A DNA stretch of 64,000 nucleotides from Beroe forskalii (GCA_011033025.1 WFMF01000093.1:124001-188000), one strand, 5' to 3'; positions 33,201-38,840 are shown, counted from the first letter of the stretch. Numbers and translations are program-made. The notes: generated by a model from the sequence alone, not told the origin.

Positions 33201-34403
33201 TTGCCCCGGATTTAGAACCTGGACTCCTTTATGTTGGCTCATTTTATAAGTTTGTAGATGATTTGCCCTCAACTGGATCTATTACACTGACAGGGTCACC
33301 CAAAACATTGGCCATGTTTTGTTTGGTAATAGGATAATCAGGCTTCAGACGGTATTTTCGAGTACGGATTCAATGTTAATAAGCCTTGAATTGGGAGTGG
33401 TCAGACTTAGTGAAATTCTACTGAGAGATAATCCTTGATGAGAATAATTCTGATAAAGGATTTGGTAAGTTCCCCGCAGGTTTTTAGAATGATGCAAAAT
33501 CGATGATAGTCGGGAGTACCAAATGCAAAACGGCTAACAGCAAACAAAGATTTACAGCCAATGTGACATCTACTTGTACTAAAAGGGCAACGTCTTCTAA
33601 TTGCGGTGCAAGCAATTGATAAGATTGCAAGGCATGGTCAACCAACTACTACTTAAATCTATCAAAGAATTGTTTACTCTGGCGTCTCAAATTGAAAATA
33701 AAGCACCCGCATCCAGCAACTTCTACTTAAAACTATCGAAGAATCGTCTACTCTGGTGTCTCAAATTGAAAATAAAGCACCGGCCTCCGGCAATTTCTGC
33801 CGCATGATCCGTTTGTCGGGCCCAGTCTAAGAGACAGATCCATTGTCTGCACTGTGATAACCTGCTTCAATTAATCTAACAACCCTAATTACCGTTCACG
33901 AGAATTAGAAATCAGCGGTGCAGAAAGCAGATAAAACACGTTCAACCCGTAGAAAGTAAGAAATGCGAGTATAAGGTAGCTCCGAGAGTCATTTTTTGTC
34001 TTACGCCCCTCTGATAAAGCTGAAAGTCTTATTTAAACCTTCTTCTATATGATATATTTGGATTATGAATGATAGCGAAATAGCAAAATGAACAATGAAC
34101 AAACATACCATTAAGTAAATTTGACTCGGACAATTAGCCAATTAATTTCATTACAATATGGTCAATAGTCAGTGTTATGTGGTCATTTTAAATACGTTAT
34201 CATTACGCAATGAAGATGATATTATTGTAGATTCGCAACCTCCATATATTATTATTCAGATCGGTTGGTAAACGGCACGTTTATTAACCTTCTGCATTTC
34301 AGTTCACCCTGCACCAGTACCCAGTTCCACCAGTTCCTGTTCAGCACGGTCACCAAGCGCTCCCAGTGGTGTGACGAGTTCCTATCCAGACAGAGGCTGA
34401 TGC
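2650..34403 (+). CDS. RhoGEF of ARHGEF17/ARHGEF10 type, split gene (DH, PH-like and helical region)
   Basis: Eleven or so plus-strand exons make up this gene. Family members activate Rho GTPases at the membrane or cytoskeleton by releasing GDP. The exons give a basic, Ser-rich N-terminal part, a DH domain (from RHKVLQQILDHEYRYIMSL to the segment ending RERVREL), a PH-like region (FSDHRVCMC, SAEYQYLWDAL) and a helical tail (YQALKEDLMILEQIDVL, KLADVQDRLRKEIAERQ, QFHQFLFSTVTKRSQWCDEF). The order matches what I recall of human ARHGEF17. Exon phases are compatible at nearly all junctions. The WD40-like C-terminal half expected for the family is not seen and may lie beyond the window. Odd points are an apparent 1-nt shift in the 8072 exon, no good donor after the 23786 exon, and PVDHIPVY in place of the usual PVQRIxRY. 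It may be active, divergent or decaying. Confidence 0.75.
3230..3380 (+). repeat. 30-bp minisatellite at a splice donor
   Basis: About five units of a 30-bp G-rich repeat (core GTGGGAAAAGGAGTGGGGG) start at the donor of the preceding exon. If read through, it would encode a 10-residue repeat SGKRSGGGDL in frame. The matching phase of the downstream exon favours it being intronic. Confidence 0.75.
4025..4152 (+). CDS. RhoGEF exon: start of DH domain (CR1)
   Basis: The acceptor is TTCTCTTCAG-like and the donor is GTAAGT. The exon encodes VTDRHKVLQQILDHEYRYIM and then SLKDMMK, the first helix of a DH domain, where the Glu-x-x-Tyr pattern contacts the GTPase switch. It enters in phase 1 and leaves in phase 0. 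Confidence 0.85.
4356..4449 (+). CDS. RhoGEF exon: DH domain, second segment
   Basis: A TTCAG acceptor and GTGAGT donor bound an exon encoding YAAPLQ, then AKAQDIFFRIPEI, the DH segment before the 'H..F...L' helix. Entry is phase 0 and exit phase 1, matching both neighbours. Confidence 0.85.
4722..4813 (+). CDS. RhoGEF exon: DH domain, HxxFxxxL helix
   Basis: CTGCAG acceptor, GTGAGG donor. The exon encodes VHHEFFYEQLRRRSMTW and GDILLQL, the typical DH pattern of a helix followed by 'W..... .GDILL'. Phases agree with both neighbours. Confidence 0.85.
4978..5094 (+). CDS. RhoGEF exon: DH domain, Y-x-x-Y-x-x-N-F segment
   Basis: CCTCAG acceptor, GTGAGT donor, 39 codons in phase 0. It encodes LFSAYASYMDNFNHAL and ARPAFSKFLD, corresponding to the 'IYSAYIDNF' and 'ARPAFLKFLE' blocks of ARHGEF17. 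A second copy of the acceptor context (GCAGTTCCAC) lies at about 4946. Confidence 0.88.
5871..5966 (-). CDS. Terminal exon of an unidentified membrane protein
   Basis: On the minus strand a TTTTCCACAG acceptor opens a 32-codon frame ending in a stop. It encodes a strongly hydrophobic span (MIFLAFLLLIIGVGVV) followed by a short charged tail, ERCINKKKSVE. This looks like the last exon of a type I membrane protein with a Lys-rich cytosolic end. No other exon of it was found nearby, so the family is unknown. It lies in a RhoGEF intron in opposite orientation. Confidence 0.4.
   Translation of the reverse strand: MIVTMIFLAFLLLIIGVGVVERCINKKKSVE
5967..7490. repeat. Intronic stretch with two hairpin-forming inverted repeats
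   Basis: No gene was seen. There are two clear inverted repeats. The first has arms at 6330-6345 and 6410-6425 around CACGAGAAATAGG. The second has GC-rich arms of about 40 bp at 6659-6700 and 6714-6758, with GCGGCGTAATCGTGCG-type sequence in an otherwise AT-rich intron. Both look like remnants of small inverted-repeat transposons. Confidence 0.6.
7497..7649. mobile_element. Small inverted-repeat element (MITE-like)
   Basis: Perfect 16-bp terminal inverted repeats (AGCACTTTGTCACATC and its complement) enclose about 120 bp rich in GCGCTGATCGGCG-type palindromes. There is no coding content. The ends and size suit a non-autonomous DNA transposon. It sits 60 bp upstream of a RhoGEF exon. Confidence 0.65.
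7712..7783 (+). CDS. RhoGEF exon: DH domain CR3
   Basis: A GTTTCAG acceptor and GTAAGA donor bound 24 codons in phase 0. The exon encodes LSLEDLIYLPVDHIPV. In other Rho exchange factors this block reads 'L.DLL..PVQRIPRY', so the usual Gln-Arg and the later Arg are replaced here (DH and V). Confidence 0.8.
7784..7885 (+). repeat. Three tandem 39-bp units at a splice donor
   Basis: Three copies of a unit containing GATATTTCCTTGTGTTTGAA begin with the donor of the 7712 exon (GTAAGAGATATTTCC). They lie wholly in the intron. Confidence 0.75.
8072..8156 (+). CDS. RhoGEF exon: DH domain, LLQELIKQT block, with apparent 1-nt shift
   Basis: A CTTCTCAG acceptor opens YLELLQELIKQTTQDDPDYT, matching the family's 'YELLVKDLLKHTPEDHPDH'. 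After LYLA the frame meets TGA before the likely GTGCGT donor. The 85-nt length is one too many for the phase-0 exons on both sides. A one-base difference in the AAAGG run would restore AKDE, so either the gene is broken or this is a sequence error. Confidence 0.7.
8442..8492 (+). repeat. Tandem duplication of a splice acceptor
   Basis: About 50 bp ending in ATTTCAGATATCTAAGCTAAT occurs twice in tandem, around 8440 and 8485, so the acceptor of the 8493 exon is present twice. Only the second copy leads into the full open exon. Confidence 0.75.
8493..8645 (+). CDS. RhoGEF exon: end of DH domain and linker to PH
   Basis: ATTTCAG acceptor, GTGAGT donor, 51 codons in phase 0. It encodes KLIEKLNERKLQAEKSFSV and then PQRYIISRERVREL, the long last DH helix and the link to the PH-like domain ('RRFLRQE' region of ARHGEF17). 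Confidence 0.8.
8646..10417 (+). repeat. 23-bp minisatellite, about 75 units, with an E-box in each unit
   Basis: The array starts in the donor of the preceding exon and runs about 1.77 kb. The unit is CACGTGACCTGGCAACTGG plus TTAT. Most copies carry the palindrome CACGTG and a large minority carry CATGTG, in an interspersed pattern with local blocks repeated. Identity between units is very high, so the array is young or homogenised. Confidence 0.95.
10571..12417 (+). repeat. 55-bp minisatellite with higher-order structure
   Basis: About 30 units of a 55-bp repeat containing GTCATGTAAGTCATGTGCAA and CCTGTCTAGGACAGTGTCTA. The left edge (10571-10800) is degenerate. A variant block with CAATTAATTTAGTGATTGAG occurs near 11663 and 11943, about 280 bp apart, which shows a higher-order unit of five monomers. 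CCTGTCTAGGACAG is a near-palindrome. No coding content. Confidence 0.95.
12418..13436. other. AT-rich spacer upstream of the 7TM gene
   Basis: No gene seen. A short pyrimidine-rich duplication (CTTCCTCCCAATTTGTTCGC twice) lies at 12966-13027. The rest is AT-rich intron that could hold the promoter of the receptor gene, but no TATA element stands out. Confidence 0.4.
13437..14618 (+). CDS. Seven-transmembrane receptor, rhodopsin-like, single exon
   Basis: A 393-residue intronless frame with seven hydrophobic spans: roughly residues 27-52, 62-87, 133-160, 177-197, 213-243, 277-305 and 325-363. The first extracellular loop has an unusual low-complexity run of Ser and His, about 30 residues near 94-125. 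The end of TM3 lacks a DRY motif and TM7 lacks a clean NPxxY (it has PSNFVYSY), so assignment to class A rests on topology and resemblance to peptide-type receptors such as FMRFamide receptors. The start is the first ATG, with N-glycosylation-type Asn residues (NKS, NAS) ahead of TM1. GC content is higher than the surroundings. The gene sits inside a RhoGEF intron, same strand. Ligand unknown. Confidence 0.8.
   Translation: MFGSDIWHCLNKSALNASAPHPELLKILPITDSILSALGGILNLLTITIILVRCKRIRRFPTSSLFYLIMCLANLVECANSILIWYSARFEEDHSSSSSSSFPSHSSPSHSSHSSSHSSNSSSHSSVNYSLYIASGVEDMVHFVRHFLLFPIYLARLLPIVKPHLLVYSNTRLWRRWEGVVCVLVWVVGFLVGGFRAFIRVELATDSTQYLSFHTMHEASLWLLIFNEVTFLTSVMINLCTILYLANLLYKNRGGRLDADSETKSGFQVIDAHNMIYSSLKVSLKLLVCLFLIDISCSLYLNLLTILVLKLFSSPSCYPALFVSIRTSLGTPSNFVYSYHVAGVVYGGCVCVLLLTQGTLRQTFSYIRRCAGVLMRGVPAPVASRFEDSLMYQ
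14570..15240 (+). repeat. Minisatellite derived from the 3' end of the receptor gene
   Basis: About a dozen 46-50-bp units follow the receptor stop. Each repeats the last codons and stop of the gene (GTTGCTTCTAGATTTGAGGA, then CAGTCTGATGTATCAGTGA). The first unit is therefore coding (residues VASRFEDSLMYQ) and the rest would be 3' UTR. Units grow more divergent to the right. Confidence 0.9.
15241..15925. other. AT-rich intron, nothing recognised
   Basis: No gene, RNA or clear repeat was seen in this stretch. Confidence 0.4.
15926..16250 (+). repeat. 330-bp dispersed repeat, copy 2
   Basis: This is a near-identical direct copy of 2158-2484. The internal 22-bp block at 16125-16146 is the exact reverse complement of 2358-2379, between flanks that are the same in both copies. 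Confidence 0.8.
16369..16404. repeat. Hairpin palindrome
   Basis: Two perfect 16-bp arms (ACGGAATATTACATGA and its complement) surround a 4-bp loop. The rest of the neighbourhood is plain AT-rich sequence. Confidence 0.75.
16600..16785 (-). mobile_element. tRNA-derived SINE or tRNA relic
   Basis: On the minus strand a pol III B box (GGTTCGATTCCC) lies about 50 bp downstream of an A-box-like TGGTCAGTTGGTGTATTGG, the spacing of a tRNA gene. A full acceptor-stem pairing is not evident, and unrelated sequence continues downstream as in a SINE body. The downstream limit is uncertain and may reach 16450. It ends about 50 bp before a RhoGEF exon. Confidence 0.45.
16836..17069 (+). CDS. RhoGEF exon: PH-like domain
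   Basis: An AATCAG acceptor and GTAAAC donor bound 78 codons in phase 0. It encodes PRSFSDHRVCMCDYRQGE, aligned with the 'LFLFTDLIVCTTLKRK' strands of ARHGEF17, and SAEYQYLWDALITDVEL, aligned with 'SKYKMLWKLPLEDADI'. The similarity is modest but the order is right. An alternative acceptor at 16981 would give a shorter exon starting at SANVS. Confidence 0.65.
18141..18605 (+). other. Unrecognised coding-like core of the foldback element
   Basis: Two open frames of 71 and 81 codons follow each other in the centre of the inverted repeat. They contain LGLVLYFNSARKFVKIEL and WPIHGPILAIDTCTSRKLKK. I do not recognise either. They may be relics of a captured gene or chance frames. Confidence 0.2.
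18605..18735 (+). repeat. Short tandem repeat, about 26 bp
   Basis: About five imperfect units containing TTCATAGGGGTATGTTACGA occur in the centre of the foldback element. Confidence 0.7.
19022..19620 (+). repeat. Direct repeat pair of about 105 bp inside the foldback element
   Basis: The segment beginning AACTGATAAAACAAATATTG is found near 19030 and again near 19532, both ending around CCATGCCATCCAGAAGAG. The block between them interrupts the right arm, so it probably arrived as a secondary insertion or duplication. Confidence 0.75.
20682..21473. other. AT-rich intron, nothing recognised
   Basis: No gene was seen. A run of near-identical phrases (AAAATGTCCACT, GAAATGTTCACT) at 21375-21425 forms a small tandem repeat. 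Confidence 0.4.
21474..23755 (+). repeat. 20-bp minisatellite interleaved with four truncated exon copies
   Basis: A 20-bp unit (CTCCTCTAATAACCCCTTAT) fills most of 2.2 kb. Four copies of the 5' part of a RhoGEF exon, each with its CCAG acceptor, are embedded at 21474-21542, 21797-21865, 22718-22786 and 23563-23631. Each encodes PIAEDSVEDQDGYQALKEDL then MIL, then runs straight into the repeat, giving SLITPYLL and a stop. None has a donor. The fifth, full-length copy is the exon at 23786. Confidence 0.9.
23748..23785 (+). other. Segment matching the nearby MITE, upstream of the last exon copy
   Basis: The sequence AGGTCGGTGTTCCTCCG just before the exon is identical to part of the small transposon at 23986-24207 (about 24135). 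It replaces the GATTGCGGAGGACTCC-type sequence found in the other four copies. It ends in a pyrimidine-rich ACTGCCCAG that can act as an acceptor keeping phase 0. Confidence 0.7.
23786..23866 (+). CDS. RhoGEF exon: helical region after the PH-like domain
   Basis: This is the only copy that continues past MIL into EQIDVLRKQLKK, matching the family's 'RLDEDLSTLGQMSKLSESL'. From the CCCAG acceptor at 23785 the frame is phase 0. It then meets a stop (KKC then TAG) with no canonical donor in a usable phase. It may be an alternative last exon, or its donor may have been lost. Confidence 0.6.
   Translation, partial: DGYQALKEDLMILEQIDVLRKQLKKC
23986..24207. mobile_element. 222-bp MITE with 21-bp terminal inverted repeats
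   Basis: The ends TGCTGATCGCTCGAAAAGGA and its complement match over 21 bp with one mismatch. The 180-bp interior is non-coding and includes CCAAACCCTAACT-type sequence. Similar 60-bp blocks (CATGCATGATATGCAT) lie on both sides, at 23879-23942 and 24269-24335. Confidence 0.8.
24573..24691 (+). CDS. RhoGEF exon: helical region, KLADVQDRL
   Basis: A GTCTGCAG acceptor and GTAAGT donor bound a 119-nt exon, phase 0 in and phase 2 out. It encodes FDKLADVQDRLRKEIAERQ and ends KVTRPVK or N. The alignment is to 'SLDDALRDLSAAMHRDLSEKQ' in ARHGEF17. Phase 2 fits the exon at 34303, 9.6 kb away. Confidence 0.75.
24675..25545 (+). repeat. 21-bp minisatellite made from a splice donor
   Basis: About 41 units of GTCACCCGTCCTGTCAAGTA plus A. 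The first unit is the last 17 nt of the RhoGEF exon plus its GTAAGT donor, so every unit recreates the same exon end and donor. A few units have single substitutions, more of them toward the right. Confidence 0.95.
25546..26595. other. AT-rich intron with a diverged dispersed repeat
   Basis: No gene was seen. The segment at about 26290-26450 (CGAGGGTCTAAACCAATATG, AACGTCAGAGGGTTCT) is present in inverted, diverged form near 42530-42660, so it belongs to a dispersed repeat family. Confidence 0.5.
26596..26611. repeat. Target-site duplication, left
   Basis: ATACTAACAAACTGTA is repeated exactly at 30250-30265, on the other side of the Penelope-like dimer. Confidence 0.85.
26612..28751 (-). mobile_element. 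Penelope-like retroelement, minus-strand copy
   Basis: This is the longer arm of an inverted dimer. It holds reverse transcriptase blocks: SYDVQSLFTNVPL (motif A), GVAMGSSLGPILADIW (motif B), YRRYVDDTFCLF (motif C), and KPDKGSGVVIL-type upstream sequence typical of the Penelope order. The GIY-YIG region is also recognisable at the far end. The copy is broken in a few places. Penelope-like elements insert through target-primed reverse transcription and often leave truncated or inverted copies. The 3' end lies at left, and the copy stops at the junction with the other arm at 28751. Confidence 0.85.
28752..30249 (+). mobile_element. Penelope-like retroelement, plus-strand copy, 5' truncated
   Basis: This arm is the reverse complement of about 1.45 kb of the minus-strand arm and is very similar to it. 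It lacks the 5' third of the reverse transcriptase. Its 3' region (TTTCAGCCTGATGATGTC etc.) ends at 30249, next to the 16-bp duplication. Together with the left arm it forms one inserted unit. Confidence 0.85.
28753..29898 (+). CDS. Penelope-like reverse transcriptase C-terminal part with GIY-YIG endonuclease
   Basis: A single open frame of about 390 codons is present in the plus-strand arm. It starts within the RT domain at LPEQVLRKLIG and carries motif B (GVAMGSSLGPIL), motif C (RRYVDDTFCLF), DKLGFLDTHV, then the linker and a GIY-YIG nuclease (GVIYYIKCKKCG, AAYLGKTKNTVYERF) with paired Cys residues. Motif A and the N-terminal part are absent because of the 5' truncation, so it is unlikely to act alone. 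The reported first codons belong to the junction, not to a true start. Confidence 0.85.
   Translation, partial: PLPEQVLRKLIGFCVINSTFVFDGTVYEQHDGVAMGSSLGPILADIWMCYLEEEHFVHSDMYPEFYRRYVDDTFCLFNDEETAHRFLEFLNSIDSSTKFDIELEIDDKLGFLDTHVHRTSSEPFTEVSTKVKATDRGLFYAFHSFVPISHKFSLIRCLIFRIYSIATTYSWFHQDLTFLRKKFIGNGFPTKLIDKCTNEFLAKLYEVPDDQVHTVSKKSITFVLPFLGQPSYLLAKRLRQLIGKFYPCVDLKVVFKRGFSIKDMFRFKDILPLECKSGVIYYIKCKKCGPSAAYLGKTKNTVYERFYSSNGHLNPRTENSALHGHISETGDPECEFVFKDIQILGNCSNDLRLRYMESVMLKLGKKQTLNTQEYSIPLRIF
30250..30265. repeat. Target-site duplication, right
   Basis: Exact copy of 26596-26611. Its position implies that the inverted dimer inserted in one event. Confidence 0.85.
30418..30888 (-). CDS. Small secreted Cys-rich peptide, Kazal-like, two exons
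   Basis: On the minus strand an ATG at 30888 begins MTGPT. A GTAAGC donor after 16 coding bases joins a CTCTCAG acceptor at 30620, and the second exon runs to a TAA at 30418. The 72-residue product has a signal peptide core (LSLLFVLLSLLW) and then six Cys in a 50-residue mature part, including NPDVCILLGTDAGKTVTYC and EFLVYNC. The last block resembles Kazal protease-inhibitor domains ('PVCGTDGKTYxNxCEL...C'), though the Cys spacing is not standard. The intron holds a 14-bp tandem repeat (GGAATCAGGAAGTT) and a duplicated GGTGTGGAGGGGAGCACAG-type block. The gene lies in a RhoGEF intron in opposite orientation. Family is inferred. Confidence 0.65.
31138..32882 (+). repeat. 12-bp minisatellite, about 145 units, each with a GATA motif
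   Basis: The unit is AGATAAGAGCAC with frequent variants AGATAAGAGTAC. Almost every unit holds AGATAAG, the consensus bound by GATA-family factors. Long open frames on both strands are only products of the 12-bp period. A few units deviate (GTGGAG, AAACCA) and recur in blocks. Confidence 0.95.
32883..34302. other. AT-rich intron with a 74-bp tandem duplication
   Basis: No gene was recognised. At 33649-33796 a 74-bp unit containing ACTCTGGCGTCTCAAATTGA occurs twice. In one frame it reads SQIENKAPAS both times, so it may be a coding relic of a transposon, but I cannot place it. Confidence 0.4.
34303..34403 (+). CDS. RhoGEF exon: C-terminal segment of the helical/PH-like region
   Basis: A GCATTTCAG acceptor and GTAAGT donor bound a 101-nt exon entering in phase 2, as required by the 24573 exon. 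It encodes TQFHQFLFSTVTKRSQWCDE then FLSRQRLM, aligned with 'DSYIFEFPHPDARLGFEQAFDEAKRKL'. No later exon was found in the window. Confidence 0.7.
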
Positions 34404-34510
34404 GTAAGTACCTAGGTACAGCACCCTTTTTTGTAAGTTTCTACTTTCTTTTTACCTACCGCTTAAGTAGATCTGTGAACTTAAATTTGCATACCAAATC
34501 TAGAGATAGC

Positions 34511-35838
34511 TTAAGGGGGGGGGTTCACCCCTCATTTCGGAAAACACGAATTTGAGATATGAGTCAGGGGTACCAACATTTTGACGGTGGTCTTGAGTCC
34601 ATAGGTCCAGCATTGCATGTGAGGCCTCAGGTCCAAAATCAATTTTCCCGATGGAGATGGAGCTTAGCTTTTGATTTGCATTCGATTCGTCTCGAGCTGA
34701 TCATTTAATTGTATTTGTTTGTGGGATGAAATGGCCAAGTTATGCCCATGCGAAGCTCGCATAGTGGCAGTTGGCTATTTGGGCCTTAAGATATTTTCGT
34801 TTTGGAGAGATATGATCATTTTTCAAATTTGTTTGTCAAAATCAACGGATGAAAATGGCCAAGTTATGCCCATGCGAAGCTCGCGCCAAAGTACATTTTG
34901 GCCTAAAACCTTCAAAATCCCTTAATCGCTTATATCCATTTTAGCATTTTTTGGAATATGGACTTTACTTGTTTTTCCTTCATTTCCGCCATTTTCAATG
35001 TTTTTGCATGACCAATTTTTAAGTGAGTCCTTTGAAACTTAATTTAGCCTAAAAACTAATGTTAATCCTTAACGCTTATCTGGGATTTTCATCAGCGGAC
35101 TAAAATTTTTGGAGGCTCCTTTCAATGTTTTGCTTGAAATTTTCAGAATCCTTTAAAACTTAATTGACCAAATTAAAAATTTTATGCCCATGAGCCGGGG
35201 ATTTTGGCTCATGGGCAAAAATTTTGGAGGCCTAACTCAAAATTTCAATAACATAAGCGAAATTAAGTTTCAAAGGATTTTGAAAATTTCATGCAGAAAC
35301 ATTGAAAATGGCGGAGAGAAGGAAAAGAGTAAAGTCCATTTGGGCAAAAAGCGTTAACTGAGGATGGATTTTTGAAGGTTTTTATGGGCTAAATGGCCAA
35401 ATAAGGTCCAATTCACTTAGAAATTGGCTTGCCCATCAATTTTGACCTAAATGATGGGCAAAACAAGTTTGAAGCTCATATCTCCAAAAATGTGGCCAAA
35501 TGGCCATCTTAAGGGCCCAAAATAGGCCAACTGCCACTTTGGCAAGGCTTCGCATGGGCATAACTTGGCCATTTTTCATCCGATTTTGACAAACAAATAC
35601 ACTAAAATGATCAGCTCGTCGAGACGAATCGAATGCAACCAAAAGCTAAGCTCTATCTCCATCAGAAAAATTTCGATTTTGGACGCCATTTGTGCCCGGG
35701 AGGCCTCACATGGGCAATGTTGACCTATGGACTCAAGACCACCGGCAAAATTTCGGTACACGTCCAGGCCATCCTGGCCAAACCATATCTCAAATTCGTG
35801 TTTTCCTGAGTGAGGTGAACCCCCCCCCCCCCCCTTAA
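34511..35838. mobile_element. 1.3-kb foldback element flanked by TTAA (piggyBac-like MITE)
   Basis: The element is bounded by TTAA and begins with a G run followed by GGTTCACC. It ends with the complement, GGTGAACC and a C run, then TTAA. Arms of about 400 bp (34515-34920 and 35330-35834) are inverted copies of each other. Smaller inverted pieces (CCCATGCGAAGC, GGGCATAAC) repeat inside. TTAA targets with G/C-run ends are typical of piggyBac-type transposons. No transposase is present. Confidence 0.75.
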
Positions 35839-35861
35839 ATTAAAGAAGACAAGCCTGGCGG

Positions 35862-35897
35862 TAAATTGAGCGATCCGTCGACGGATCGCTCAATTTA
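35862..35897. repeat. 36-bp perfect palindrome
   Basis: An uninterrupted perfect palindrome centred on TCGA, with arms of TAAATTGAGCGATCCGTC. It is 24 bp beyond the TTAA of the foldback element. Confidence 0.9.
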
Positions 35898-37081
35898 TCA
35901 GTCCGGCAACTGACAACTGATAGTCTGATAGCATACCTGCTATTTTATATGACTGGACCTATCTACCTGTTACCCAATGCTGACCCTAGAGAATTATAGA
36001 CACTGCTATTGTCGGTGACATAACTATAGTTTTATGTGCCCATTATTAAGTCATTACTCAATATAATGACACATGATTACAAAATATATCATGTGTCATT
36101 GAACCGTTTACCGGAAACTTCTTTTGTTGGGAAGAGTTGAATTGCGATGCGCTCCTATTCATGTCCAGCAATTAGTGGCCCGGACTCCTTTCATATCCGT
36201 AAAGTTAAGGTTAACTTAGTTACCTCTCTATCTCGTCATATTGTGCCCTGACAGTTCATTATTCAATAAAGCTTAACTTAGTTTTAAGCTTCGCTGGCAA
36301 CGCAAAAACCTCTAAATAATATTATTACAACAAGAGGCGTGTACATCGCAACATTATTACAAGAAGGTGTAGAACGAACAGCTTTTCCTCCTAAAGAAGT
36401 GAAGAAATCTATTACATAAAGTAAAGTCACACGTGAATAATGTTTGTCTGTAATTCCGTATACAATTAAATTTGACCTTGCCAAGAAAATATCAAGAGAA
36501 AGGAAGGCTAAGCTGGGCTGAGTTGCGCCGTTGCTATGGATACAGATATTCTGCACGTGCAGATTATCAGTTCTATGCGAGTACTTTCTGATACGTTGTT
36601 GATTGCTGCGTTTTAGCGTTTGAACGAACGAAGTGCTTACTGTTTTCATTTGAAATTCAAGATCTGGAAATAGAGAACGGGTATGGCTTGCATCGTGGAA
36701 GCTATTTCCGTTAGCATCTCTTCATAAATCAATGACAGACGTTGGTCGATTTAAATCAATTCTGAGTTGATGGTTAACGGAAAAATGTGAATTTACAGCA
36801 ATTTAAGATTGAACAAATTCAAAATAAAATTGAATCGAATTTGGGCATAGCACATTGCGCTTTTGGAATACTGCTCTTGGCGTAAATCAATGCTTTGATT
36901 CAACGTTCAGTATGAGTACGATAATCGGTTTTAATTTTCAGATTTATGTTCATCATACAAGAGCAAATTATAATGATCAAAACTTGCACGGTCCAGCATC
37001 ACTAAAAATAACTAAAGAATAATGGTCAAGTTTGCTCCTTCATAAACTTTTTGAGAGCTTATCATTTGGTCCTGTATCATC
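35898..37081. other. AT-rich intergenic or intronic sequence
   Basis: No gene was recognised. One hairpin (arms AATGACACATGAT and complement, near 36066-36100) was noted. Confidence 0.4.
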
Positions 37082-38660
37082 TGGCAGGCCCAACGGGCCT
37101 TTCTAGTAAACACACTTACCTTCCAATAGTGGTCAGCCTCGTCAGCAGTGCTGACGGGGAAAAATTTTGGCCAAATAGGGGATTTTCAGTCAGTGACTCT
37201 CTTTGTGCGCGAAGCGCGCAAAGCAAAAAGCTGGGGAAGTCTGTAATTTGAGATTTTCAAGGAGTAATTCAGTTTGGTTGGATATTTGACAGATGGGACA
37301 TTAATATTGAAACTGGGGTAGCTTGGGAGTTGTGAGGCCTTTAGATTGGGTCTGGGGTAGGTAAGGTGGGGCTTCAAGATTTGGATTGAGGCAGAGAAAG
37401 TGGGGCTTCACGATTGGGACTGCACTGGGGTAGGAAAATTGGGGCTTCAAGATTGGGATCGGGGTAGGAAAATTAGGGCTTCAAGATTGGGGCTTAATTG
37501 TGGTAGGAAAAGTGGGACTTCAAGATTGGGATTGCTCAATCCCAATCTTGAATTGGAAAATGGGCCTTTTGGAGGCTTCGCCCAACACCTTTGCATGTCA
37601 TTCTAAATTCATTTTGTTGTAGATTTCATATTTCAGACGCTTTGAAAATCAGCAAATGTTAGGGTTACAAAAATTATTATGAGGCAACAATTTCATCTAC
37701 TTAGAACGCCTGGCTTCTGGGGGCTGCCGCCCCCAGACCCCTGCTTGTCATTTAAAAACAGTTCATTAAAGATTTCCTGTGCGAGACACAATTTCGGCTA
37801 CAGTAAGGTTAGGAATCTTTATTAAGAGGCGACAATTTCATCTACTTAGAACGTCTGGATTCTGAGGCTGCCGCCCCCAGACCCCTGCTTGTCATTTGAA
37901 ATACAGTTCGTTTCAGGCACCTTGAAATTTCGGCTACATTTAGGGCAGGAATCATTATGAGCCGACAATTTCATCTACTCAGAACGTCTGGCTTCTGGGG
38001 GCTGCCGCCCCAGACCCCTGCTCGTCATTTGAAAACTTTTTACTTTAGATTTCCTGTGTCAAGCACCTTAAGAATCATAACGAGGCGACAATTTCATCTA
38101 CTAAGAACGTCTGGCTTCTGGGGGCTGCCGCCCCCAGACCCCTGCTTGTCATTTGAAATAAAGTTCGTTTCAGATTTCCTGTGTCAGGCACCTTGAAATT
38201 TCGGCTAAACTTAGGGAAGGGATAATTGCGAGGCGATGTTTTCATCTACTTAGAACGTCTAGCTTCTGGGGGCTGCAGCCCCCAGACCCCTGCTTGTCAT
38301 TTGAAATACGACTCTTTGCAGATTTACTGTGCCAGGCACCTTGAAATTTCGGCTACAGGCAGGGTAGATTTCATTATGAGGCGTCAATTTCATCTACTTA
38401 AAACATCTGGATTCTGGGGGCTGCCTCCCCCAGAACCCTGCTTGTTATTTGAATTACAGTTCTTTGCAGATTTACTGTGCCAGGCACCATGAAATTTCGG
38501 CTACAGTTCTGGGGGCTGCCCTTTCTTGGTATAAAGGCATCACTTTTTTTAAGAGAAGCAGTCTATTAGAACCTTGGCAAAAATGGTGGCAAACTGGGGA
38601 ATTTTCAAAAGCTGCTGACGGGGGAATTTCCCTTCCTGGAAGGTAAGTAAACACATAAAT
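37082..38660. mobile_element. Tandem-repeat-cored element with Helitron-like ends (putative)
   Basis: At 37082-37108 a hairpin GGCAGGCCCAACGGGCC is followed by TTCTAG, resembling the termini of the element at 50692. The rest has about five 37-bp units (GGGGCTTCAAGATTGGGAT, 37370-37545) and six roughly 130-140-bp units (37680-38510), each with the hairpin TCTGGGGGCTGCCGCCCCCAGA cut here to its core GGGGGCTGCCGCCCCC. A 12-bp inverted pair ACTTACCTTCCA lies at 37115 and 38637. Whether this is one element or two abutting ones is unclear. Confidence 0.5.
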
Positions 38661-38840
38661 TCGCATTTGACAATGCTGAACTTTTCCATAATGAGAACTC
38701 TTATTCATCTTTTTCGCAATTTTTTTTTGTTTTTCTTTCTTTTACTGTGAGGGGGTTGCCGTCCTTGCCAGGACGGAAATATATATTATACACCCTGTGA
38801 CACCAAAATCTCTATTATATAGCCTGGCCAGAAACGTCTC

